DNA of 6,604 bases from Bacteroidota bacterium (GCA_002748015.1 PDRH01000082.1:1-6604), one strand, 5' to 3'; positions 1 through 6,604 are shown, counted from the stretch's first letter. The notes: generated from the sequence alone by a model not told the origin. Made by a program: numbers and translations.

Positions 1-105
1 CCCGTCAAGGTGCGACCACCCTTGAGCAGACTAGCTTCACGTAGCTAATGCGGCTTGCCAAAATAGCACACTCGGTATAAACCGGATTAGGCCGGCTTCC
101 CATGC
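1..105. other. Intergenic sequence beyond the terminator, no gene seen
   Basis: No coding frame, tRNA-like cloverleaf or insertion-sequence end can be supported here. There is a small hairpin at 5-25: TCAAGGTG pairs with CACC and TTGA, with one bulged C at 21 and a 4-base loop. There is no T-run on either side, so it is not a recognisable terminator. A shorter inverted repeat (TAGCT and AGCTA, about 32-47) is close to chance level. Confidence 0.5.
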
Positions 106-140
106 AAAAAAAAGCCGTGGTGGCCTCGGGCCACCACGGC
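106..140 (-). terminator. Rho-independent terminator of the T9SS-exported protein gene
   Basis: Perfect 12-bp inverted repeat: GCCGTGGTGGCC (114-125) and GGCCACCACGGC (129-140), with a 3-base loop. On the minus strand the hairpin is followed directly by eight T (113-106). It begins 43 bases after the stop codon at 184-186. No T-run follows it on the plus strand, so it works in one direction only. Confidence 0.95.
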
Positions 141-183
141 TGGATAGGCTATGCGGCGTGTAGCGCACTAGGTGCCCATGCCC

Positions 184-3100
184 CTACTCCTTGACGAAGC
201 GGGCGGATTGGCCGTCGGCCCGGAGAATGTAGAGGCCGGCGGGTAGGCCTCGGACATCTACTCGCCCGCCGGGCAGGAGGGCGTGGGAGCGGACCTCCTG
301 GCCACTGGCTGCGTATATTCGTATGGGGCATCGCGGGCAGAGGCCCTGCACCGTTAGGAAGTCGGAGACGGGGTTTGGGGAAAGGATGGGGAAGCTCGGC
401 TCGACTTGGGATACGGGGGTGGAGATGGTGGTGGTATCGTCATCGCCCGTGCCCTCGCCTTCGGTGATGCCACCTTCGCCGCCCTCGCTACCAGAGCCGC
501 CTTCACCTCCTTCGCCACTGTTTTCCTCCTTCACGACCCGCAGCCTGAAGGTACCGCGCACGTAGTCGCCATCCGTGAGGGCAGTAATCACGGTCTCGCC
601 CTCGGCTATAGCTGTTACCAGACCCCGGCCATTCACCTTGGCCACCGCGGGCTTGTGGCTATTCCACATGGTCTTTTGGCTCGCGGCGTTCGCTGGGCTT
701 ATGCGAGGGGTGCACTGGTAGGTGCTGCCGATGGGTAGGGTGTAGATGGTTTCGCCGCCCTCTTCAAGCTGTTCGAGGCCCTCGGTGTGGCCAGTGGTCA
801 AGGGGTCTAGCATAAGCTCGGTGACGGGGGTGTAGTCGCTTACCACGACGGGGACCTTCTTCTCATCGCCCCCAATGCTGAAGGTGATGTCCGTGCTCCC
901 CTTCTTCAGCGCAATGAGCCTGTTGTTTACGATGGTTTCATCCGTCGCCTTCAACTTTGCCGTGGCGATATCCCCAAAGCTGGCTTTCTTTGGCCCCAGC
1001 CCGAGCATGAATTCGGTCTGGTCGAGCTGCTGGCCCACGCTCATCTCAATCTTCGCAGGTAGCTCGATCGGAGGAGTGCTCTTCACCACATGCACTAGGA
1101 GGCTCAACTCCTCGCCGGTGCGCATGGTCATGGAGATGGTCGCGTCGCCGATGGCCTTCGGGGTCAATGCGTACCACGTGGAGACATCCCCCACGCTGAC
1201 CACATCGGGGTTGCTGGACGCTATTTCCTGGGGCTCAATGTCCACCAGGCTGGTGAGCAGGGCCAACCAGTACGGGAATGCCGGGTCGCTGGGCCGCAGC
1301 CATATTTCTTCGCAGCGTAGGGACTGGGGCGCATCGCTGGCCAGGCAGTTCACCACGGTGCTTGCTGAGAAACCCGTCTCGCTGGTGGCAGTAACCTTCG
1401 TCCACCGGAGCGACAGCTGGCCGATGGGGCGTCCCCAGATGACGTGGTTCTCGTCCAGGTAGAAGTACTTTTTACTGTAATCGGGGAGTTCACTCCAGGT
1501 GAGTTTGCTGCCGGGGGCGCCCTCGGGGGTGATGACCGGGGTGAGGCGGTGGGATTCGCCCTCGCAGATACGCACCTCAGGCGGGTCGAAGTCGATGTCG
1601 AGCTTGGTGCGTACCTTCACCCGCAGGTCGTCGCTCTTCACCTCCCCGAAGTCGTCGATGGTGGCGGTGATGGTCACCTCGCCATCGCTTATGCCGGTGA
1701 TCACGCCCTTGTCGTCAACGGTGGCGATAGTCTCGTCGCTGGAGGTGAAGGTCGCCTCTTGGTTGGTGGCGTTCGCTGGTACTAAATGGAGGTAGGCCGA
1801 TTTCTGCTGGCCCACGTTTAGCCAGGGGTGTTCCTGCCAGTCGTAGTAGCCCAGGAGAATCTTCTGGAGGCGCACAACGCCGCAGGGTATCTGCCCCTCG
1901 GTCGCGACGGGCGTGCCGTCCTTATCGGCGATCGTCCAGCCCGCCACGACGGCATTCTTCCCGCTACTCTTCTTGACGGCCTCGTTGTCCTCGACCGTAA
2001 GCTTGCCGTCCCTATCGTAGGGCTTGGGGAGCATGCAGTAGAGCTCATCGTAGGCCTCCTGGATAAATCCGTTGCCCTGGACGGCCAGCTCGCGGAGCAG
2101 GTGGTTATGTATGCCGTCTATTCTAAGTGAGCCCGCGCCGTTATCCGAGCAGTCTAGCCCCTCTATGGCCCCGAGTATGCGCAGCTTGCTGGTCTTTGGG
2201 GTAAACTTCACCTCGACGTACTCATTCGGGGGCAGGACGATGGTGAGGGTGGCTGCCCCGCTCTCGAGATGCGCAAGTATGTCCCGCTTGCCCGCCCCGG
2301 TCTGGCCCTGCAGGCGGAGGCGTAGCTCCTGGCCTGGCTTGACCCTAAGGGTTGCGCTAAGGTTGGTTTCGACCTCGTCAGAGCAGGTGAGGGTGCCATG
2401 GGGTGGCAATGATTCGCCACTCCCCCAGATGATGGTCCGCCAGCGCTTCCTGGAGAGGATGGCATCGGACGATTTGGCGAACTCGTTATACCCGTATTCA
2501 GGCCTAGACGATGAGCAAATTTCAAGTTCTGCCGTGGCATTAATATCCTCCAACTCAGGCAGGCGACAGTAGAAGCGGTTCAGCTCGTATGGGGTGAAGT
2601 TGAAGTACTCCTCTTGGGCTAGATCTAATAGAGTAAGCTTGCTATTATTGCCGAACTTGATGTTGTCCAGCCGGAGCTTGGGCTGGATTGTACAGTATAC
2701 CCTCAAAATCCCTGGGAAGCCACTCAGGTCGAGCTCTTCTAAGTCGCCCACGCATGTGGCCGGCTCCACGAAGTTAATCTTTTGTAGAGTTATATCATTC
2801 CCTGCTAGGGCTACTACGGGGGCTCGGTATGCGTTGGTTCCAGAAAGAGCCAAATCTGATAAACCAGTAGACCCTCCATCATCCGGTCTACATTCTATCG
2901 TAACATCCTCGCTTTTCGTAGTAAATCCAAAGTATATCCTCTGTACATTTCCTCCTGTATCTTTCACAACCTCCCCACCATCGTATACGATAAATTGACA
3001 GTGTTTAGCAAAGGGTGTGGCTTGAATCTTAAGCGTTTTCCCCTTTATAACCTTCAGGCGAATGATTCCATCGGCCCTCGCCACGCCCGAAAAGGCCAGG

Positions 3101-3237
3101 AGCATGAGTAGGCTGGCCAGGAGGGGGAAGAGCCGTACGCCTAGATAGTTTCTTCTTTCTAAATAACGGGGGAGGGTATTTTTAGTTTTAAGTAATCTTC
3201 TGCTGGCGGGGAAAGTACTATTGTCTGTAGTTTTCAT
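184..3237 (-). CDS. Secreted surface protein: LRR-like modules, Big2-like Ig domains and T9SS type A sorting domain
   Basis: Probably an exported, surface-anchored or released protein, adhesin-like; the ligand is unknown. A signal peptide occupies 1-55, with an unusually long basic n-region (1-35), a hydrophobic core (about 36-53) and likely cleavage after ARA (A55). Two related modules follow, at about 57-285 and 290-452. Each contains a strand-rich part, a degenerate leucine-rich stretch (LEELDLSG; LEGLDCSDN) and a YC-x-LP segment (223-227; 400-404). Ig-like domains then occupy about 454-544 (Big2-like, with ATFTSSDETIATVDDKG), 545-632, 640-718, 721-799 and 804-902 (Big2-like, with AVAKVNGRGLVTAI). 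A Gly/Glu/Ser-rich linker spans about 905-935. The C-terminus from about 945 is a T9SS type A sorting domain (SPNPVSDFLTV, IYAASGQEV, LPAGLYILR), so the protein should be moved across the outer membrane by T9SS and the domain removed. The start is the only Met before the signal sequence and has an AAAGG 8 bases upstream. The gene is separated from feoB by 185 bases and ends at a strong terminator, so it is probably a separate transcription unit. Confidence 0.93.
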   Translation of the reverse strand: MKTTDNSTFPASRRLLKTKNTLPRYLERRNYLGVRLFPLLASLLMLLAFSGVARADGIIRLKVIKGKTLKIQATPFAKHCQFIVYDGGEVVKDTGGNVQRIYFGFTTKSEDVTIECRPDDGGSTGLSDLALSGTNAYRAPVVALAGNDITLQKINFVEPATCVGDLEELDLSGFPGILRVYCTIQPKLRLDNIKFGNNSKLTLLDLAQEEYFNFTPYELNRFYCRLPELEDINATAELEICSSSRPEYGYNEFAKSSDAILSRKRWRTIIWGSGESLPPHGTLTCSDEVETNLSATLRVKPGQELRLRLQGQTGAGKRDILAHLESGAATLTIVLPPNEYVEVKFTPKTSKLRILGAIEGLDCSDNGAGSLRIDGIHNHLLRELAVQGNGFIQEAYDELYCMLPKPYDRDGKLTVEDNEAVKKSSGKNAVVAGWTIADKDGTPVATEGQIPCGVVRLQKILLGYYDWQEHPWLNVGQQKSAYLHLVPANATNQEATFTSSDETIATVDDKGVITGISDGEVTITATIDDFGEVKSDDLRVKVRTKLDIDFDPPEVRICEGESHRLTPVITPEGAPGSKLTWSELPDYSKKYFYLDENHVIWGRPIGQLSLRWTKVTATSETGFSASTVVNCLASDAPQSLRCEEIWLRPSDPAFPYWLALLTSLVDIEPQEIASSNPDVVSVGDVSTWYALTPKAIGDATISMTMRTGEELSLLVHVVKSTPPIELPAKIEMSVGQQLDQTEFMLGLGPKKASFGDIATAKLKATDETIVNNRLIALKKGSTDITFSIGGDEKKVPVVVSDYTPVTELMLDPLTTGHTEGLEQLEEGGETIYTLPIGSTYQCTPRISPANAASQKTMWNSHKPAVAKVNGRGLVTAIAEGETVITALTDGDYVRGTFRLRVVKEENSGEGGEGGSGSEGGEGGITEGEGTGDDDTTTISTPVSQVEPSFPILSPNPVSDFLTVQGLCPRCPIRIYAASGQEVRSHALLPGGRVDVRGLPAGLYILRADGQSARFVKE

Positions 3238-3422
3238 GGCCTATACCTTTAATATTTTGCTCCATTTGGGGGTGAAAATGCGTACAGATGCTATGGGAGA
3301 AATGGTCTCTTCTTGCTGATTGCAAAGTACCTACGCTACGATATGCCCCCTATAATTGACGTAAATATAGGAAAACTTTTTGGTTTTACGAAGAGGAGGC
3401 CAGAATTCGCCAGCATAGCACG
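3238..3422 (-). promoter_or_regulatory. AT-rich intergenic region, likely promoter of the surface protein gene
   Basis: These 185 bases separate the feoB stop from the next start and carry no ORF I can support. The AT content is clearly higher than in the flanking feoB. On the minus strand, TACTTTG (3329-3323) is one base short of the Bacteroidota -7 consensus TAnnTTTG; it would give a leader of roughly 80 nt, but no matching -33 element is evident. A short inverted repeat, AAAAC (3372-3376) and GTTTT (3383-3387), sits 36 to 51 bases past the feoB stop. It is too weak to call a terminator. The promoter location is inferred from position and composition. Confidence 0.4.
3246..3250 (-). promoter_or_regulatory. 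Possible Shine-Dalgarno site (AAAGG) for the T9SS-exported protein
   Basis: AAAGG on the minus strand lies 8 bases before the ATG at 3237, within an AT-rich leader (AAAATATTAAAGG). Bacteroidota often use weak or absent Shine-Dalgarno sites, so this supports the chosen start but does not prove it. Confidence 0.4.
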
Positions 3423-5618
3423 TCAGGCGACCAGCCTCCAGACGAAGGCCACGATGATGCAGAGGATGATGCCCATGAGGAGGGGGAGGAGGGAGGCGAG
3501 GGCGGTCCACCTCCAGCTGTTGGTCTCCCTGTATATGGTGTATATGGTGGTGCTACAGGGGTTGTGGAGGAGGCAGAATAGCATGAGGTTGACGCCGGTG
3601 AGGAGGGTCCACCCGTTGAGCTGGAAGAGGGTCTGCATGGCGGCCTCGTCCTCGAACATGACGCCCGCCCCTGCGCCTAGGTCGGTGCTGCCCGTGGCCA
3701 GGACGATGAGCATGAGTATGGTGGGTATGACTATTTCGTTGGCGGGTATGGCAAGGACATAGGCCAGGAGGATAATGCCGTTGAGGCCCATGATGTAGCC
3801 CGGGCCGTCGAGGGCGTGGATGAGGTACATGGCGATGCTCTCCCCTCCGATGGTGATGTTGCAGCTTAGCCAAATGAGCGCACCGGCGGGTGCGGCGAAG
3901 AGGATGGCGCGCCAGAGGACGATGAGGGTACGGTCTATGAGGGATGTGTAGAGGGTCTGCCAGAACTGGGGTGGGCGGTAGGGGGGCAATTCGAGGTGGA
4001 AGGTGGAGACCTCGCCACGGAGTACGGTGCGGCTGAGGAGCCAGGAGGAGAGGAACATGAAGGCGATGCCGAGCAGGGCGATGAGTACGACGGAGGTAAC
4101 GCTGGCGATGCCCTGGAGGCTGGCGGGGAAGGTGGCGCCGATGAAGAGGGTGGCGATCATGATCTGGGTGGGCCAGCGGCCGTTGCAGAGGGAGAAGTTG
4201 TTGGTGATGATGGCGATGAGCCGCTCGCGGGGGCTGTCGATGATGCGGCAGGAGACGACCCCGGCGGCGTTGCACCCGAAGCCCATGCACATGGTTAGGG
4301 ATTGCTTGCCGTGGGCACCGGTACGCCTGAACATGTCGTCGAGATTGAAGGCCACGCGCGGCAGGTATCCAAAATCCTCCAGTAGGGTGAAGAGGGGGAA
4401 GAATATGGCCATGGGGGGTAGCATGACGGAGATGACCCACGCAGTGGCGAGATAGACCCCGTCCACGAGGAATCCCGATAGCCACCAGGGGAAGTGGGCC
4501 TGGTTGGCGAGGCCCTTTAGGATGGGGTGTAGGCCGTCGACCAACACGGTTGCGAGCATGGACGAGGGGTAGTTTGAGCCTATGATGGTTAGCCAGAGGA
4601 CTATCCCGAGGAGGAGGATCATGATGGGGAAGCCCCAGCGCCTGGATGTTACTATGCGGTCTATCCTTACGTCTAGGGGGGCGCGCTTACCGTCATTGGC
4701 ATAGCTGACGGTGTCGGCGCATAGCTCACCGGCCCGGCTATAGATGGACTCGGCTAGGGAGTCGGAGAACTCGCCTCCGAGCTTCTGGGAGACCTGCTTG
4801 GCGAGAGTGAATAGGTCGTGGATTTCCTGCGACTGGGGGAGGGTGGCGGCCGTTGCAATCTCGGTGATTGCACCAGTGGTGAGGTAGTGCTCGATGGTGG
4901 GGTCGCCCTCAAGGAGGCGCAAGGCTATCCAGCGGGGATTGGGTAGACCCTCGTATAGCTCTTGGAGGCGGTTCTCGAGGCGATAGAGGGTGCTATCCTG
5001 CTCCTGCGAGAGGCTGAAGCGGCACTTTGGCATGGGGGCTAGCTGGCCAGTGGCGACTTCGTGTATGGTCTTCAGCAGCTCCTGCACCCCCTCGCCGGAG
5101 CGTGCGCTGGTGCCTACTACGGGTATCCCGAGGCGCCGGCTTAGGGCTCTGGTATCGATGCTTATCCTATGCCGCCTGGCCTCGTCCATGAGGTTTACGC
5201 AGAGGATGACCCGGTCGGTAATCTCAACAATCTGGAGCAGGAGGTTCATGTTGCGCTCGAGGCGTGAGGCATCCGCGACGACGACGGTTACGGTTGGCCT
5301 GGAGAATAGGATGTAGTTGCGGGCTATCTCCTCGTCCTCGGAGGTGGAGAGGAGGGAGTAGGTGCCGGGTAGGTCGACTATGCGGTACTTACGGTCTGCG
5401 TACTTGAATGCGCCTTCGGTGTGGGCGACGGTTTTTCCGGGCCAGTTACCAGTGTGCTGCCGTAGCCCTGTGAGGGCGTTGAATACGGTGCTCTTGCCGG
5501 TGTTGGGGTTGCCGGCCAGGGCGATGGTGTAGTCGTGGCGGTCTGTCCTGGTGCCCATGCGGTGGAGTTGCTCCGAGTAGCCGCAGCTCTGGCATTTCCT
5601 GCTCTTTGCCCTACTCAT
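3423..5618 (-). CDS. feoB: FeoB-type GTP-driven divalent metal (Fe2+/Mn2+) inner-membrane transporter
   Basis: Inner-membrane transporter importing Fe2+ or, in some paralogues, Mn2+. The cytosolic G domain shows G1 GNPNTGKS (36-43), the GNWPGKTV segment holding the G2 Thr (57-64), G3 DLPG (82-85), G4 NLMD (142-145) and G5 SAR (171-173). A helical linker runs to about 320, then many membrane helices from about 330 to 729. Gate motifs are present: GFGCNAAGV (446-454), SPRERL (462-467), CNGRWP (478-483), PANEIVIP (625-632) and LLHNPCSTT (683-691). The length of 731 residues is usual for the family, and no frameshift is seen. An N-terminal extension of about 30 residues holds a CxxC pair (C9, C12) before the G domain. 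The ATG at 5618 is chosen because it overlaps the repressor stop as ATGA, which implies translational coupling; a later Met21 is a less likely start. The CNGR[FW]P and PANEIV pattern marks the FeoB subgroup found in Firmicutes and some Bacteroidota rather than the E. coli type. Porphyromonas gingivalis has a FeoB paralogue (FeoB2) reported to act in manganese uptake, so Mn is a real alternative substrate here. Confidence 0.96.
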   Translation of the reverse strand: MSRAKSRKCQSCGYSEQLHRMGTRTDRHDYTIALAGNPNTGKSTVFNALTGLRQHTGNWPGKTVAHTEGAFKYADRKYRIVDLPGTYSLLSTSEDEEIARNYILFSRPTVTVVVADASRLERNMNLLLQIVEITDRVILCVNLMDEARRHRISIDTRALSRRLGIPVVGTSARSGEGVQELLKTIHEVATGQLAPMPKCRFSLSQEQDSTLYRLENRLQELYEGLPNPRWIALRLLEGDPTIEHYLTTGAITEIATAATLPQSQEIHDLFTLAKQVSQKLGGEFSDSLAESIYSRAGELCADTVSYANDGKRAPLDVRIDRIVTSRRWGFPIMILLLGIVLWLTIIGSNYPSSMLATVLVDGLHPILKGLANQAHFPWWLSGFLVDGVYLATAWVISVMLPPMAIFFPLFTLLEDFGYLPRVAFNLDDMFRRTGAHGKQSLTMCMGFGCNAAGVVSCRIIDSPRERLIAIITNNFSLCNGRWPTQIMIATLFIGATFPASLQGIASVTSVVLIALLGIAFMFLSSWLLSRTVLRGEVSTFHLELPPYRPPQFWQTLYTSLIDRTLIVLWRAILFAAPAGALIWLSCNITIGGESIAMYLIHALDGPGYIMGLNGIILLAYVLAIPANEIVIPTILMLIVLATGSTDLGAGAGVMFEDEAAMQTLFQLNGWTLLTGVNLMLFCLLHNPCSTTIYTIYRETNSWRWTALASLLPLLMGIILCIIVAFVWRLVA

Positions 5619-6604
5619 GCTTTCTGTTTTTCTTTGCTGGGGGTTATCACCTGTATATGCACTGCTTGATCCCTGCGTAGGGCAATGGTCGTTCCACGGA
5701 TGAGGTAGGCTGTGGGGTTGCGGCTGGGGCTTTGGAGGGCGATTTGCACCGCGCTTCCCCTGACAAAGCCGAGGTCGAGTAGGCGTCGACGGATAGCTCC
5801 CCTGCAGCTGGGTGCTATGGCGTAGACCTCAGCCTCTTCGCCCGGGGTGAGGTCGGAGAGGAGGAATATGCCTGGCGGGGGAGGGTTGGTGGCTGGTTCA
5901 GCAAGGATATAGGGCAAAAGCTCCTGGGGTATGCTCTTGGGTTGCGATGCTAGGCGGGCATCTAGTTGCCCCTCTCGCCTTTGGAGTAGCTCGAGGTGGA
6001 CTCCGGGATAGAGGCCTATCTCCCTCAGCCTGCGGTATACTTCTGGCGGGTTATCCTGTAGGGCGGTTACCTTGACCCATCCCTGGCTGGGTAGCTCGTC
6101 TAGGGGGTGGCCGCTTCGGCTGGGGATGGCGCCGTTGGGCTGGGGTATGGGGTCGCCGTGGGGATCGTAGCGGGGGAAGCCCAGCTTGCGCGCGAGGGTG
6201 GTTCTGTCGTGGCTATCCATGCGGTGCTCCATGCGCTCGGCTGTGGGATGCCAGTCCTGCTCGGGGTATCCGGTATGCTCGGCGAGATAGGTCTCGTAGA
6301 GGCGGTGGCGGGCGATGACGCTCAGGGCCTCCTTCTCGCCCTCTGGGGTGAGTTGGTAGACCGTTGGGGCGACGAGCCCGGCCCGCTGGAGGTTGGCAAG
6401 GCAGGTAGGGAGTTCGGCGAGGCGTTCGGCCTCTATGGTTTCGGTGAGGAATAGGTCGGGTGCTAGCTCGCCGGTTTTCTGCTTGTAGAGCGACTTGAGG
6501 ATATCCTCCGAGAGGGCGTGTAGCTCGCGCTCGCGCCATCGGGGGGAGAGGTGCCTGGCCCTGCGGAGGAGCTTTCGCCACCATCGGCGTAGGGTTTGTA
6601 GGGG
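5615..6604 (-). CDS. DtxR/MntR-family metal-dependent transcriptional repressor with two C-terminal FeoA domains (5' partial)
   Basis: Cytoplasmic metal-responsive repressor, expected to bind operator DNA when loaded with Mn2+ or Fe2+ and to control the downstream feoB. The frame is open from the window edge to the TGA at 5617-5615, giving 329 visible residues. No ATG, GTG or TTG occurs in frame before the Met at 6232, and that Met lies inside the conserved metal-binding helix (AERMEHRM), so the true start is beyond 6604. Domains, numbered from the edge: basic Trp/Arg-rich lead 1-30; winged helix about 31-93 (SEDILKSLY, then YQLTPEGE); dimerisation and metal-binding region about 94-155 with H100, E104, H119, E123, E126, H127 and the family signature DPHGDPIP (147-154); first FeoA/SH3 domain about 176-236 (LREIGLYPGV); second FeoA domain about 246-320 (LLDLGFVRGS). 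Most family members have none or one such domain. It overlaps feoB by 4 bases. Family assignment is secure; the metal (Mn versus Fe) is inferred from ligands. Confidence 0.93.
   Translation of the reverse strand, partial: PLQTLRRWWRKLLRRARHLSPRWRERELHALSEDILKSLYKQKTGELAPDLFLTETIEAERLAELPTCLANLQRAGLVAPTVYQLTPEGEKEALSVIARHRLYETYLAEHTGYPEQDWHPTAERMEHRMDSHDRTTLARKLGFPRYDPHGDPIPQPNGAIPSRSGHPLDELPSQGWVKVTALQDNPPEVYRRLREIGLYPGVHLELLQRREGQLDARLASQPKSIPQELLPYILAEPATNPPPPGIFLLSDLTPGEEAEVYAIAPSCRGAIRRRLLDLGFVRGSAVQIALQSPSRNPTAYLIRGTTIALRRDQAVHIQVITPSKEKQKA

Noticed and set aside
1..105. Possible tRNA or insertion-sequence end at the window edge
   Set aside because: No cloverleaf can be folded and no terminal repeat or target duplication is visible.
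149..331. 60-residue minus-strand ORF at the 3' end of the surface protein gene
   Set aside because: It is Arg/Pro-rich, out of frame with the T9SS sorting domain, and has no supporting start context.
323..3000. Several plus-strand ORFs of 80 to 195 residues opposite the surface protein gene
   Set aside because: All are antisense shadows in GC-rich coding DNA, without recognisable domains and mostly overlapping one another.
3351..3361. TATAAT followed by TTGAC on the plus strand
   Set aside because: The order is reversed for a promoter and it would read antisense into feoB; likely chance in AT-rich intergenic DNA.
3360..3390. Inverted repeats CGTAAA/TTTACG and AAAAC/GTTTT as a feoB terminator or MntR-type operator
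   Set aside because: The stems are short and AT-only with no clear T-run, and nothing matches a known operator well enough to claim.
3553..4485. 310-residue minus-strand ORF
   Set aside because: A His/Arg/Pro-rich out-of-frame shadow of the feoB membrane domain.
6213..6584. 123-residue minus-strand ORF upstream of the FeoA-like region
   Set aside because: It is Arg/Pro-rich with no domain signal and lies in another frame over the clear DtxR winged-helix coding sequence.

Overview
The window looks like a piece of a Bacteroidota chromosome, most likely Porphyromonas or a close relative with fairly high GC. The main reason is the 1017-residue secreted protein at 184-3237. It ends in a type A sorting domain of the type IX secretion system (T9SS) and carries the degenerate, cysteine-containing leucine-rich-repeat modules common in Porphyromonas and Prevotella surface proteins. 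All three genes I can support lie on the minus strand, so the order of transcription runs from position 6604 down to position 1.

Region 6604-3423 is a metal-uptake unit of two genes overlapping by 4 bases (ATGA). The first is a DtxR/MntR-family metal-dependent repressor whose 5' end lies outside the window. Its C-terminus carries two FeoA/SH3-like domains in tandem, where the family usually has one. The second is feoB, a complete 731-residue GTPase-permease for divalent metal. The repressor's visible ligand positions (Asp, His, Glu, Glu, His) resemble manganese-sensing MntR more than iron-sensing DtxR. The FeoB belongs to the subgroup with a CNGRWP gate motif and a short Cys-containing N-terminal extension. 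The unit is therefore a candidate manganese, or mixed Mn/Fe, uptake module in which the regulator also supplies the FeoA part.

Region 3422-3238 is a 185-base AT-rich intergenic segment that should hold the promoter of the next gene. Region 3237-184 encodes the secreted surface protein: a long signal peptide, two repeated LRR-like modules, several bacterial Ig-like (Big2-like) domains, a Gly/Glu/Ser-rich linker and the T9SS sorting domain. Its 5' quarter is visibly richer in AT than the rest. A near-perfect intrinsic terminator (106-140) lies 43 bases past its stop codon. Positions 1-105 hold no gene I can support.

The most interesting point is the regulator. It is open at its 5' end with no start codon in the window, has a basic Trp/Arg-rich stretch before its winged helix, and has an extra FeoA domain. 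It may be part of a larger transporter-sensor fusion.
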